In this document: positions 18,177 to 27,045 of the stretch, piece after piece | Layout of the letters: every line of letters begins with the position of its first letter | Numbering within the stretch: the first letter of the stretch is position 1 | NCBI RefSeq assembly: GCF_022808985.1 | Contig: NZ_JAKZFT010000009.1 | Span: 62,001-126,000 of the forward strand | Source: Geotalea sp. SG265 | GTDB taxonomy: Bacteria > Desulfobacterota > Desulfuromonadia > Geobacterales > Geobacteraceae | Length of the DNA stretch: 64,000 nt | Direction of reading: 5' to 3' | Position numbers and translations under genes: made by a program | The notes under the pieces: model-generated | Told to the model about the DNA's origin: nothing | The model's database searches: none | Seen by the model: the letters and a program-made list of their open reading frames with translations, nothing else

Positions 18177-18791
18177 TCACTTTTTCAGGTCGTTCGATTC
18201 GGTCTGTTCCCGCATCGGCTGGCCTGCTTTTTCTTCAGGGGCCAGACCTTCACGCTCGTTGGCTTTTTTGAACATGGTCAAAATCCGCTCCTTGATGGTG
18301 ACGTAGCCCGAAGAGAGATGGTCGGCGTAGACCTTGTAGACGAAGACGAATGAGCCCAAAAAAAAGGCGATCATCACCACCCTGGCAAGCTGTGGCGATG
18401 GCAGGAATTCCAGCAGGCGGGCAATAATGGGAAAGGCGGCGGCGATGGCGCAAACGACAAGCAATGGCTTCAGCCAGGGAAAACGTGCGCACAGTTGGCC
18501 GAACTTGCCCGGCTGCTGCATGTCGCTCTGTTTTTGCACGTCGATTTTTTCAGCAGTCGAATTATCGGGGGCTGCCTGCGGACCAGCTTCCGGTGCGGAA
18601 GTCGGGATGCTGGGCTTATCTTCGCGGATCACCTTCATGGTTCCCCGGTATTTTTCCGGGACCGTTTCCAGCTTGTTGGTCATGTGGACCGTGCCTTTGC
18701 CGTCCTTGTATTTGTAAAAATCGGCCTGGACGCTGGCGTGAAGAAGCAGGACCAGCAGTGGGCACAGCAGCAAAAATTTTCTTCGGTTCAT
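18177..18791 (-). CDS. DUF4124-type membrane protein
   Basis: 204 aa with a signal peptide (about residues 1-23). Then comes a DUF4124-like motif ADFYKYKDGKGTVHMTNKLETVPEKY, a low-complexity linker (about 60-90) and two hydrophobic helices (about 100-125 and 135-155). The C-terminal tail is charged and rich in K and E. DUF4124 domains are found in envelope proteins of unknown function. It starts 3 nt after the transporter stop codon and is followed almost at once by the HNH gene, so the three are likely co-transcribed. Confidence 0.7.
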   Translation of the reverse strand: MNRRKFLLLCPLLVLLLHASVQADFYKYKDGKGTVHMTNKLETVPEKYRGTMKVIREDKPSIPTSAPEAGPQAAPDNSTAEKIDVQKQSDMQQPGKFGQLCARFPWLKPLLVVCAIAAAFPIIARLLEFLPSPQLARVVMIAFFLGSFVFVYKVYADHLSSGYVTIKERILTMFKKANEREGLAPEEKAGQPMREQTESNDLKK

Positions 18792-18794
18792 TGG

Positions 18795-19715
18795 TTATTC
18801 TCCAGTGGTCAGCGATGTGGCATCGATGAAGATATGCTCGGCGTCCGGTAATGCGGCACGGATCTCTTCTTTGCATTTACAGATGATCCTCTCAACCTCG
18901 CCTGCGGGAATGGCATCGTCGAAATCGATGCGGGCGGCGATCAGGCAGGCATTTCTCCCAAGCTGCATGGAGTAAATTTGGCCAATGCTGCTGATACCCG
19001 GCTGCAGGCCGAGAATCTCCCGTACCCTCTTCAGCTTTTCCCGCCCGATGCTCTCTCCCACCAGCAGTTTGCGCATTTCATTGGCCAAGAACACGGACAT
19101 GGCGCCGAGGATGACACCGATCAACACCGAGGCGATACCGTCAAAGAGGGGATTGCCGGTCACCTGGACCGCTGCCGTGCCTGCCAGGGCAACAGCCAGG
19201 CCGACCAGGGCGGCCGTGTCCTCGATGCTGATGACGACTAGGTCGGAATCTTTCGACTCCCTGAGAATGGCGATAAGCGGGGTTCCGGCGGGGGCGTGCT
19301 TGCGGATGGCGCCGATGGCCACGACCCAGGAGTAGCCTTCGATGAGAAGGGATGATCCCAGAATCGCGTAGATGGGGAGGAAGCTTGCCAGTGGGGCGGG
19401 GTGCAGGCATTTTTCGATTCCTTCGTAGAGGGAGAAGGCGGCGCCCAGGGAGAAGAGGATGACTGCTACCAGGTGGGACCAGTAGTATTCTTCCTTGCCG
19501 TGGCCGAAGGGATGCCCCTTGTCCGCCGGACGCCTGCTCCGTTTGCCGCCGAACAGGAGCAGGAGCTGATTGCCTGCATCTGCCGTCGAATGCACTGCTT
19601 CGGCAAGCATGGCCGAACTGCCTGATATTATGGCGACGATGAATTTGATGGTTGCAATGAGGGTGTTTCCTGCCAGTGCGGTTAAGACCGCCTTGTATGA
19701 GCCGCTTGTGTCCAC
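18795..19715 (-). CDS. Cation diffusion facilitator (CDF) family transporter
   Basis: 306 aa from the GTG at 19715, preceded by AGGAGAAG; the longer frame to 19832 begins in non-coding sequence without a ribosome binding site. It has about six hydrophobic segments and the CDF metal motifs HSTAD (TM2) and SIEDTAAL (TM5). The patterns GHPFGHGKEEYYWS and EDTAALVG resemble the SLC30A9-like branch. A cytoplasmic C-terminal domain of about 90 residues follows. CDF proteins export Zn2+, Co2+, Fe2+ or Mn2+ in exchange for protons; the substrate here is not evident. Confidence 0.88.
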   Translation of the reverse strand: MDTSGSYKAVLTALAGNTLIATIKFIVAIISGSSAMLAEAVHSTADAGNQLLLLFGGKRSRRPADKGHPFGHGKEEYYWSHLVAVILFSLGAAFSLYEGIEKCLHPAPLASFLPIYAILGSSLLIEGYSWVVAIGAIRKHAPAGTPLIAILRESKDSDLVVISIEDTAALVGLAVALAGTAAVQVTGNPLFDGIASVLIGVILGAMSVFLANEMRKLLVGESIGREKLKRVREILGLQPGISSIGQIYSMQLGRNACLIAARIDFDDAIPAGEVERIICKCKEEIRAALPDAEHIFIDATSLTTGE

Positions 19716-19848
19716 GTCTTCTCCTGGAGCCTGGATTTTTAAGAATCTTATAGTAAAGATCCTCTGCAAAAGCCAGTAGATTTTATCCTCTGTAGATATC
19801 CCAGCCCGAATACCAATAGGTTCGAAGTTCAATGGTACTAGTTTTTTC

Positions 19849-19877
19849 TTATGAAGTTGGCGAAACTCTGTTATACT
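19849..19877 (+). promoter_or_regulatory. Possible promoter for the RNase E/G gene
   Basis: TATACT (19872-19877) is a strong -10 box; TTATGA 17 nt upstream is a poor -35. It would give a leader of about 155 nt before the RNase gene. Confidence 0.35.
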
Positions 19878-19888
19878 CTCAGGGTTTT

Positions 19889-19987
19889 ATGTGCGGTATA
19901 GCCGGCAATGTGCGGGCGGTGCCCGTGCCAAGGCCCATGAAACAAGGATTTCGCCGCGCGGGGGTAAACCCTGCTGCAGGCTATTAA
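19889..19987 (+). other. 32-codon ORF starting MCGIAG in the RNase leader
   Basis: The ORF encodes MCGIAGNVRAV ... NPAAGY. Its first six residues match the N-terminus of class II glutamine amidotransferases (asparagine synthase type), with Cys2 as nucleophile. The reading frame then stops, with no similarity I recognise. It could be a truncated relic, a leader peptide or chance. The predicted promoter would place its ATG about 5 nt from the transcript start. Confidence 0.3.
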
Positions 19988-20041
19988 AACATGAGGGTTG
20001 ATGGGTAGTGAAACGCCTGTCCCCGCGAAAAAGGAACGAGA

Positions 20042-22381
20042 ATGTCGAAAAAAATGCTGATTAACGCGCTCCATGCTGAAGAGGCGCGGGTGGCCATCGT
20101 CGATGACGGTCACCTGGTGGAGCTGGATATCGAGATTGCCGGGAGCGAACAGACTCGCGGCAACGTCTACAAAGGTGTGGTGGTCCGGGTGGAACCGGGG
20201 CTGCAGGCGGCCTTCGTGGACATAGGCCACAAAAAGCTGGGATTTCTCCAGATGGGGGAGATCCACCCGGAAAACTGGCACTGGCGCGACGACGTGCCGG
20301 AAGAGCAGCGCAACCGGCGTCCGCGCATCCAGGAGATCCTCCGCCGTGGGCAGGAACTCATCGTCCAGGTGGAAAAGGGGGAGCGGGACAACAAGGGTGC
20401 TGCCCTGACCACTTACATCTCCCTGCCGGGGCGCTACATGGTGCTCATGCCCGGCAGCGACTCCGCCGGTATTTCCCGCAAGGTGGAGAGCGAGAGCGAA
20501 CGGAAGAAGCTGAAGGAGCTGGTGGCCTCCCTGGAGATACCCGAGGGAATCGGCTACATCATGCGCACCGAAGCGGTGGGGCGGACGAAAACCGAGCTGG
20601 GCAAGGACCTCCAGTACCTGGTGAATCTCTACAATGAGATCAAGGAAAAAGGGGCTGAGATAAAAGGGGCGGGTCTCATCTACCAGGAATCGGACCTGGT
20701 GATCCGCACCATCCGCGATTATTTCACCGCCGAAATAGACGAAGTGCTGGTTGACAGCAAGGATGTCTACAAGCAGGCCCGGGCCTTTTTCAAGCAGACC
20801 ATGCCCAAAAATGAAAAACTGGTGAAGATGCACCAGGAAAAACGGCCGATCTTTTCCCGTTTCCAGCTTGAAGAGCAGATCGATCTCATCTACGAGAAAA
20901 AGGTCCCCCTTAAATCGGGGGGCTCCATCTTCATCGAACCCACCGAAGCCCTTGTCTCCATAGACGTCAACTCGGGAAAATCCACCGGCGAAAAGGGTGT
21001 CGAGGACACCGCCTTCAAAACCAACCTGGAGGCGGCTGCCGAGGCGGCACGGCAACTGCGGCTGCGCGACCTTGGCGGGCTGATCGTCATCGACTTCATC
21101 GATATGCGTGAGCGCAAGCATAACGCTGAGGTTGAGAAGGCGCTCAAGGCGGCTCTCAAGGGGGACAAAGCCCGGGTCACCGTGGGCAAGATCTCCCAGT
21201 TCGGCCTCCTGGAGATGTCCCGGCAGCGGATCAAGCAGACCCTCAACCAGGCCAGTTCCCTGGAATGCCCCCATTGCGAGGGGCGGGGCAAGGTCAAGTC
21301 GGTGGAGGCCATGGCACTTGCCTTCCTGCGCAAGGTGCACGCCGCGGCAGCCAAAGGGACCGTCGCCGAGGTGCGGGGAGGCCTGCCCCTGGAGGTGGCC
21401 TACTACCTGTTGAACCGCAAGAAACGGGAGCTTGCACAGATCGAGACCGATTACGACATGGAGGTGACCGTCAAGGGAAAACCTTCCTTCCTCTTGAACC
21501 AGATAGAGGTCGACCTGGTCAAGCGGGAGCGGCCGTTTACGGAGGAAATCGCTCCGGAGGTGCCACAGCCTGAGGCCGGCGTGCCGCCTCTGGCGGCAGC
21601 GGCGGCGGAAGCGCCACCTGCGGAAGAGGGTAAGGCGAAGAAAAAGCGGCGGCGCAAGAAAAAACATCATGGCGAAGGTGAAGCCGTGGTTGTCGCCGAG
21701 GTTGCAGTGCCCCCCCTGGAAGAGGGTGCAGCTGAAGCTGCTCCGGTTCCCGCCGAGATTCCCGGAGCCATCGAACTCGGACCGGAAGCGACTCTTGAAG
21801 AGCCTAAGAAAAAGCGCCGGCGCAGAAGACGCCGGGGCAAAGGGGGTGCCGAGGCGCCGGCTACGGTGGAGGCGGCAGAAGGCGCGGAAGCTCCCGTTGC
21901 GGCAGAAGAGCCGATTGAGGAGCATCCGGCCGAGGCGGTTGCAACGGAAGAGCCCCACGGCGAAGAAGGGAAGAAGAAGCGCCGCCGCCGGCGCAAGCGG
22001 GGGGGCAAGGCTGCTCCCGAGGCGGTGGCAGAGGGGGCAATGGCCGAGCCCTTAGCGGAGGCTGCTGCTCCGTTGCCGCCCCAGCCTGAGAAACCGGCGG
22101 AAGCGCCCGCAGCCGAAAAGCCGAAAAAACCCCGCGCGCCGCGCAAAAAGAAACCGGCGGCTGAGGTGGAGGCACAGGCGGCACCGGCACCGGTGGAACA
22201 AGCGGCGCCTGCTCCGGCGGAGGCGCCGGAAAAGCCGGCAAAGGCGAAACGGGCCCCGCGACCGCGGAAAAAAGCGGCTGAAGTTGCCGAGGCACCCCAG
22301 GCTGAAGCGGTTGCAGAAGCGGAGAAGCCGAAGCGGAAACGGGCACCACGGAAGAAGAAAGAGGAAACACCGGCTGAGTAA
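20042..22381 (+). CDS. Ribonuclease E/G family protein with long basic C-terminal tail
   Basis: 779 aa. The N-terminal part has an S1-like RNA-binding domain (about 35-120). The catalytic metal aspartates are seen in SIDVNSGK (about residue 303) and IVIDFIDM (about 345), and the Zn-link region is ECPHCEGRG (about 407-415). The core ends near residue 495. The remaining 280 residues are Ala/Glu/Pro-rich, interrupted by six or more Lys/Arg blocks such as KKKRRRKKKHH. RNase E tails scaffold other RNA-decay proteins and bind RNA, and this tail probably does similar work. The start follows AAGGAACGAG. RNase G proteins lack such a tail, so RNase E-like function is favoured. Confidence 0.9.
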   Translation: MSKKMLINALHAEEARVAIVDDGHLVELDIEIAGSEQTRGNVYKGVVVRVEPGLQAAFVDIGHKKLGFLQMGEIHPENWHWRDDVPEEQRNRRPRIQEILRRGQELIVQVEKGERDNKGAALTTYISLPGRYMVLMPGSDSAGISRKVESESERKKLKELVASLEIPEGIGYIMRTEAVGRTKTELGKDLQYLVNLYNEIKEKGAEIKGAGLIYQESDLVIRTIRDYFTAEIDEVLVDSKDVYKQARAFFKQTMPKNEKLVKMHQEKRPIFSRFQLEEQIDLIYEKKVPLKSGGSIFIEPTEALVSIDVNSGKSTGEKGVEDTAFKTNLEAAAEAARQLRLRDLGGLIVIDFIDMRERKHNAEVEKALKAALKGDKARVTVGKISQFGLLEMSRQRIKQTLNQASSLECPHCEGRGKVKSVEAMALAFLRKVHAAAAKGTVAEVRGGLPLEVAYYLLNRKKRELAQIETDYDMEVTVKGKPSFLLNQIEVDLVKRERPFTEEIAPEVPQPEAGVPPLAAAAAEAPPAEEGKAKKKRRRKKKHHGEGEAVVVAEVAVPPLEEGAAEAAPVPAEIPGAIELGPEATLEEPKKKRRRRRRRGKGGAEAPATVEAAEGAEAPVAAEEPIEEHPAEAVATEEPHGEEGKKKRRRRRKRGGKAAPEAVAEGAMAEPLAEAAAPLPPQPEKPAEAPAAEKPKKPRAPRKKKPAAEVEAQAAPAPVEQAAPAPAEAPEKPAKAKRAPRPRKKAAEVAEAPQAEAVAEAEKPKRKRAPRKKKEETPAE

Positions 22382-22409
22382 ACCTGAATCTGTCTCCCCG
22401 GGAGGATAT

Positions 22410-23231
22410 ATGAAGATTCTGGCAATGGTGACGGCTACGGTTTGTCTTATTGCATCCACCGCCGGTGCCGCGCAGTTCGGCGGTGTTGAGGAAATCTCCG
22501 CCTACCTGGCCCCCCATTACTTCCAATGGGAAGAATTTCACCAGGGGGAGAAGCTGCTCCGGGAGCAGGGCTGGTTGATGGGGGCGGGTGGAACTGCCCG
22601 GGTGAACCTGTTGAAAGCGGAAGCCGGTTCCCTTATGGCGACGGGCCGGGCGGAGCTTTTCGGCGGGATAGTGGACTACGATGGCCAGACCCAGGGGCCG
22701 GACAACCTGCCGGTGAAAACTGACGTCAATTACTTCGGCACCAGGGAAGATGTGGATCTGGGCTGGCGTATTTCCCAGCAGAAGCTCTCCGTGGAACCCT
22801 TCTTCGGTCTCGGCGCCCGCTGGTGGTTGAGGGATCTGGATGATTCCACGACGGTCAACCGGTCGGGTGTACCGGTGATGGTAAACGGCTATACCGAGGA
22901 CTGGCGCAGCTTCTATCTGCGCCTGGGGGGACGGTTCGACGTTGTCCTTACCGACGACTGGCGCCTTTTTGCCGAAGGGGGAGCCAAATACCCCTTCTAC
23001 ACGGAAAACGCCGTGGAAATTTCCGGCGACGACGTCACCATCAAGCCAGATGGAAGGTGGTCCGGCTTTGCCGAGGTGGGGGCCCGATACAATAAGCTGA
23101 AGCTGAGCCTCTTTTACGAGGGATTCCGCTACGACCAGTCCCCCGGGGTTGTTGTAGGCACCTTCCGCTATTTCCAGCCGATCTCCAAGTCTGACATTTT
23201 CGGCCTTCGTTTTGGATGGGCATTCAGGTAG
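22410..23231 (+). CDS. Outer-membrane beta-barrel-like protein
   Basis: 273 aa, start at the ATG after GGGAGGATAT. Signal peptide about residues 1-20 (ending AGAAQF). The rest alternates hydrophobic and polar residues with many aromatic and Gly residues (YFQWEEF, DVDLGWRIS, SFYLRLGGRFDVVL, WSGFAEVGARY, DIFGLRFGWAFR), as in 8-12-stranded outer-membrane barrels, and ends in an aromatic-Arg residue pair. Function unknown. It is 28 nt after the RNase gene and 1 nt before crcB, so possibly one transcript. Confidence 0.7.
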   Translation: MKILAMVTATVCLIASTAGAAQFGGVEEISAYLAPHYFQWEEFHQGEKLLREQGWLMGAGGTARVNLLKAEAGSLMATGRAELFGGIVDYDGQTQGPDNLPVKTDVNYFGTREDVDLGWRISQQKLSVEPFFGLGARWWLRDLDDSTTVNRSGVPVMVNGYTEDWRSFYLRLGGRFDVVLTDDWRLFAEGGAKYPFYTENAVEISGDDVTIKPDGRWSGFAEVGARYNKLKLSLFYEGFRYDQSPGVVVGTFRYFQPISKSDIFGLRFGWAFR

Positions 23232-23232
23232 C

Positions 23233-23607
23233 ATGCTGACATTTTTCTTCATAGCGCTGCTCGGCGCCCTTGGCTGTCTCTCCCGCTACTACCTTTCCGG
23301 CTGGGTCTACGACATCTGCGGCAGATCCTTTCCCTACGGCACCTTTGCCGTCAATATCGTCGGCGCCTTTCTCATCGGCCTTATCATGGAATTCTCCATG
23401 CGCAGCACCCTGGTGCCGCCCCAGTTGCGGGTGGGGCTCACCATCGGCTTCCTTGGCGGGCTGACCACTTTTTCCACCTTCAGCTATGAAACCTTTCGCC
23501 TCCTTGAGGATGGCGAACTGCTGATAGCATCAGCGAACGTGCTTGCCAGCGTCCTGGTCTGCCTGGTCTTCACCTGGCTGGGGATTCTGGCAGCCCGATC
23601 TCTATGA
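23233..23607 (+). CDS. crcB: Fluoride ion channel CrcB/FluC
   Basis: 124 aa, four predicted TM helices. The family signatures GALGCLSRYYLS (N-terminal, with the GxxxRY motif), YGTFAVNIVGAFLIG and GFLGGLTTFSTFSYE are all present; the last carries the conserved TTFSTF Phe/Thr track. FluC forms antiparallel dimers that export F- across the inner membrane. Start at ATG 23233, one nt after the previous stop. Its stop overlaps a possible start of the DUF190 gene, a common partner of crcB. Confidence 0.93.
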   Translation: MLTFFFIALLGALGCLSRYYLSGWVYDICGRSFPYGTFAVNIVGAFLIGLIMEFSMRSTLVPPQLRVGLTIGFLGGLTTFSTFSYETFRLLEDGELLIASANVLASVLVCLVFTWLGILAARSL

Positions 23608-23630
23608 ATGCATCGAAGGGAGGCATGACC

Positions 23631-23975
23631 ATGACCAAACTGACCGGCGAACAGGTACTGATGCGGATCTTCATCGGCGAAAGCGACCGCCACGGTCATG
23701 TGCCCCTCTATGAAGCACTGGTGGAGCTGTTCCGCAGGGAGGGTCTGGCCGGGGCAACTGTCATACGTTGCATTGCCGGTTTCGGTGCCCACAGCGTCTA
23801 CCATACGGACAAACTGCTGCGCCTCTCCACGGACCTTCCGGTCATCGTCGAGGTGGTGGACAGCCAGGAGAAAATCGATGCCGTCATGCCCCGTATCGAC
23901 CAAATGATGGACGGCGGCATGATCACCCTGGAAAAGGCCACCGTGATCCGTTATAGCCACCACGCCAATAGGTAA
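23631..23975 (+). CDS. DUF190 family protein
   Basis: 114 aa. It begins MTKLTGEQVLMRIFIGESDRHGHVPLYEALV and continues with GLAGATVIRCIAGFG and LPVIVEVVD, the DUF190 pattern, related to PII-like ferredoxin-fold proteins. I chose ATG 23631 because GGGAGG (23618-23623) is 7 nt upstream; the ATG at 23604 overlaps the crcB stop and is also possible. DUF190 genes are frequently next to crcB, so a link to fluoride stress or signalling is plausible but unproven. Confidence 0.85.
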   Translation: MTKLTGEQVLMRIFIGESDRHGHVPLYEALVELFRREGLAGATVIRCIAGFGAHSVYHTDKLLRLSTDLPVIVEVVDSQEKIDAVMPRIDQMMDGGMITLEKATVIRYSHHANR

Positions 23976-24000
23976 AAGTTTCAGGCAACTCTCCAAGGAT

Positions 24001-24171
24001 GGCTGTCGGGGCTTCGGGAGTAAGTGACCGAGCCGCAGCGGCGAGCGGACACCCGCCGTACGGTTACTGAAAGGGTAACCGGTGTAAATCCGCATCGGGA
24101 TTGCTCAGGCTGGCGACGGTGCAAGGTCCGCAGCTGTGGCGACCGAGCGAACGGACGAAGTCCCGGCAGCC
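24001..24171 (+). repeat. 170-bp structured intergenic repeat, copy A
   Basis: First of four related elements in the window, the others being 40559-40727, 60677-60845 and 63433-63599. The ends GGCTGTCGGGGC and GTCCCGGCAGCC are imperfect inverted repeats. Two conserved internal blocks (gagccgcagcggcgagcggac and ggtccgcagctgtggcgac) are complementary, so the element can fold into a long two-armed hairpin. The middle is variable; this copy is the most diverged. It lies between the DUF190 gene and the sucA promoter. Confidence 0.85.
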
Positions 24172-24226
24172 ATCCCGCCTCCTTTCTCATCCATCAGAGA
24201 AAAAGATCCCCCGTTTTCCACGAAGG

Positions 24227-24254
24227 TTGCATCACCTCCCCCCTCTGCTATACT
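24227..24254 (+). promoter_or_regulatory. Sigma70-type promoter for the sucA operon
   Basis: TTGCAT (24227-24232), 16 nt, TATACT (24249-24254), predicted transcript start near 24261, about 56 nt before the sucA ATG. It is placed directly after repeat copy A. Confidence 0.55.
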
Positions 24255-24316
24255 TCTCATGAGCTTTGCCCAACGCCCACCTGCCGTTTGCCGCCCTTCC
24301 CGTAAAGGATCAAGTG

Positions 24317-26989
24317 ATGCCATGGAATGTGAATTTCAGCCCGGAATGGATTGAAGAGCAGTACCTTATCTGGAAGGAGCATCCCGAGCGGATCCCAGCG
24401 GACCTGCAGGCTTTTTTCCGCGGCTTCGAGCTGGGGAGCGGCGGGGAAGGGAAAATCGACCAGCGCTTCGCCCTGAAGCAGTCGGCGGTGCAGTCTCTTA
24501 TCTATCGTTACCGGGACATCTGCCACCTTCTTGCCTGTACCGATCCCCTCTCTCCCTGCCAAATCGACCATCCGCTGCTCAGCCTTGAGGCCTTCGGATT
24601 GGAACCTGCCGACCTGGATACGGTCTTTCATACCCGCCGATTCATGAAGGAAAGCGCCACCCTTCGTGAGATCCTGCAGGTCATGCGGGATACCTACTGC
24701 CGCTCCATCGGCGTGGAATTCATGCATATTCAGGAGCCTGCCGAACGGCAGTGGCTCATCGACCGCATGGAACCGATAGGGAACCGGCCTTCTGTGCCTG
24801 TCGAGGAGAAGCTCGCCATTGCCGGGCAGATTTACGAGGCATCACTCTTCGAGGCGTTCCTCAACCGGAAGTTTCCCGGCCAGACCCGCTTTTCCCTGGA
24901 AGGGGGGGAGAGCCTGATACCGCTGCTCAAATACCTGGTGGCTGAGGCGGCCCAGGGGGGAATCACCGACCTGATCATGGGCATGCCCCACCGGGGGCGT
25001 TTGAACGTTCTGGCCAACGTCTTCGGCAAGCCGCTGGAAAACCTCTTCGCCGAATTCGGCGACAACAGCCTGCACGGGGTCATCGGCGAGGGGGATGTGA
25101 AGTACCACAGCGGATACTCCGGTCGCTTGGAAACAGGCGGACGTTCCATCCACCTAACCCTGGCGGCCAATCCCAGTCACCTGGAGGCCATCGACCCGGT
25201 GGTGGAGGGGAAATGCCGGGCGCGCCAGGACCGCTACGGCGACAGCCGGGGTTCCAAAGTCCTGCCGGTGCTGATCCACGGCGACGCCGCCTTCTCCGGC
25301 CAGGGGGTGGTGGCGGAAACATTCAACCTTTCCCAGCTGGAAGGCTACCGCACCGGCGGCACCGTCCATATCGTCGTCAACAACCAGATCGGTTTCACCA
25401 CCCTTGCCACCGATGCCCGCTCCAGCTGCTACGCCACTGATACGGCAAAAATGGTCCAGGCGCCGGTCTTCCACGTCCAGGGGGACGATCCCGAGGCGGT
25501 TGTCTTTGCTGGCCGGCTGGCCCTGGCGTACCGCAATACTTTCAGCCGGGACGTGGTGGTGGAGATCATCTGCTATCGCCGCTACGGCCACAACGAAGGG
25601 GACGAGCCCTATTTCACCCAGCCACTCATGTACGAAAAGATCGCCAACCGTCCTCCCCTCCACGAACTCTATGGGGCCAGGCTGCGGGAGGAGGGAATCG
25701 AGCCGGACCGACTGGAAGAGCTGTCCCGCATGGTTTCCGACCACCTCCAGAATGCATTCGGGAAGGAACCAGTCGAACACGATGAGGGGTTCAGGGAGGG
25801 ATGGCAAGGGATCGAGCGGGAATATGCACCAGACAAGATCGAAACGGGAGTGGGAGGAAGAGAACCCCTTGCTGTGATGGAGAGCGTGGCTGCCTTTCCC
25901 CAGGGATTCACCCCCCATCCCAAGCTGGCTGCCCTGCTCAAACGGCGGCTCGATACGGTCAAGGAAGGAAAGCCCATCGACTGGGGCACGGCAGAGACAC
26001 TGGCCTTCGGCTCGCTTTTGCAGGAAGGAATATCGCTACGCCTTTCCGGTCAGGACGTGCGGCGCGGCACTTTCAGCCAACGCCATTGCGCCTACTTCGA
26101 TTACCAAACGGAACGGGTTCATGTGCCGTTGGCGGCCCTGTCCAAGGACCAGGCCCAGTTCAACGCCTACGACAGCATGCTTTCAGAATATGCCGTGCTC
26201 GGCTTCGAATACGGCTACTCCGTCGAATTGCCTCTGGGGCTGACGATCTGGGAGGCCCAGTATGGCGATTTCGCCAATGGTGCCCAGGTGGTCATCGACC
26301 AGTTCATCGCCTCGGGGGCGAGCAAATGGGACCGGGGGAGCGGTCTGGTGATGCTGCTTCCCCACGGCTACGAAGGGCAGGGGGCCGAACATTCCAGCGC
26401 CAGGATCGAGAGATTTCTCCAACTCTGCGCCATGAACAACATGCAGATTGTCTTTCCCTCCACTCCTGCCCAGTATTTCCATCTCCTGCGGCGCCAGGCC
26501 AAACAACCCTTCAGACGGCCGTTGATCGTCTTCACCCCAAAGAGCCTGCTTCGCCATCCCCTCTGCGTGTCGAGCCCGACCGACCTGGAGAGCGGCTGGT
26601 TCAGGGAAATTCTGCCAGGGGAAGACAACCCGGACAAAGTCCGCCGGGTGCTGGTCTGCTCCGGGAAGATCTACTTTGAACTGCTCAAGGCAAAGCAGGA
26701 TGCGGGAAGGGACGACGTGGCCCTGGTGCGGATCGAACAGCTCTATCCCCTGCGCCTGGATCTCCTGCGGGATGCCCTTTCTCGCTATGGTCAGGCGGAA
26801 TTCCGCTGGGTTCAGGAGGAACCCCGCAACATGGGGGCATGGATCTTCATCCGGCCCTACCTGGAAGAGATCGTCGGCACAGCGGTTGCCTACGTGGGGA
26901 GGGAAGAGGAGGCGGCGCCGGCGGTGGGTTCCCATCGTCAGCACGTGATCGAGCAGGAAAAGGTGATAAATGATGCATTTGCACAATAA
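24317..26989 (+). CDS. sucA: 2-oxoglutarate dehydrogenase E1 component
   Basis: 890 aa. It decarboxylates 2-oxoglutarate on thiamine diphosphate and passes the succinyl group to the E2 lipoyl domain. The N-terminal motif [22 protein letters not shown] matches the E1o start that docks to E2. [11 protein letters not shown] and [13 protein letters not shown] ... NNQIGFTT are the substrate/ThDP and Mg2+ motifs. [29 protein letters not shown] and [14 protein letters not shown] are further E1o signatures. I chose the ATG after AAAGGATCAAGTG rather than a TTG 51 nt upstream. First gene of the TCA/lipoate-enzyme cluster. Confidence 0.95.
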   Translation: MPWNVNFSPEWIEEQYLIWKEHPERIPADLQAFFRGFELGSGGEGKIDQRFALKQSAVQSLIYRYRDICHLLACTDPLSPCQIDHPLLSLEAFGLEPADLDTVFHTRRFMKESATLREILQVMRDTYCRSIGVEFMHIQEPAERQWLIDRMEPIGNRPSVPVEEKLAIAGQIYEASLFEAFLNRKFPGQTRFSLEGGESLIPLLKYLVAEAAQGGITDLIMGMPHRGRLNVLANVFGKPLENLFAEFGDNSLHGVIGEGDVKYHSGYSGRLETGGRSIHLTLAANPSHLEAIDPVVEGKCRARQDRYGDSRGSKVLPVLIHGDAAFSGQGVVAETFNLSQLEGYRTGGTVHIVVNNQIGFTTLATDARSSCYATDTAKMVQAPVFHVQGDDPEAVVFAGRLALAYRNTFSRDVVVEIICYRRYGHNEGDEPYFTQPLMYEKIANRPPLHELYGARLREEGIEPDRLEELSRMVSDHLQNAFGKEPVEHDEGFREGWQGIEREYAPDKIETGVGGREPLAVMESVAAFPQGFTPHPKLAALLKRRLDTVKEGKPIDWGTAETLAFGSLLQEGISLRLSGQDVRRGTFSQRHCAYFDYQTERVHVPLAALSKDQAQFNAYDSMLSEYAVLGFEYGYSVELPLGLTIWEAQYGDFANGAQVVIDQFIASGASKWDRGSGLVMLLPHGYEGQGAEHSSARIERFLQLCAMNNMQIVFPSTPAQYFHLLRRQAKQPFRRPLIVFTPKSLLRHPLCVSSPTDLESGWFREILPGEDNPDKVRRVLVCSGKIYFELLKAKQDAGRDDVALVRIEQLYPLRLDLLRDALSRYGQAEFRWVQEEPRNMGAWIFIRPYLEEIVGTAVAYVGREEEAAPAVGSHRQHVIEQEKVINDAFAQ

Positions 26990-27045
26990 CTTTTTTATTC
27001 CCCTTCCTTGATGGAACTGGGCAGAAAATAATTTCGGAGAGAACC

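Noticed and set aside
19871-23252. Two long minus-strand open frames (695 and 463 aa) over the RNase E/G gene
   Set aside because: They are low-complexity shadows of the GC-rich, Lys/Arg/Ala-rich coding sequence on the plus strand, which has all RNase E/G catalytic motifs.
24136-24354. Short ORFs with the recurring peptide ATERTD or SVRSVATAADLA
   Set aside because: These arise from reading through the 170-bp repeat elements; the same peptides recur at each copy in different genes' frames, and none has conserved start signals.
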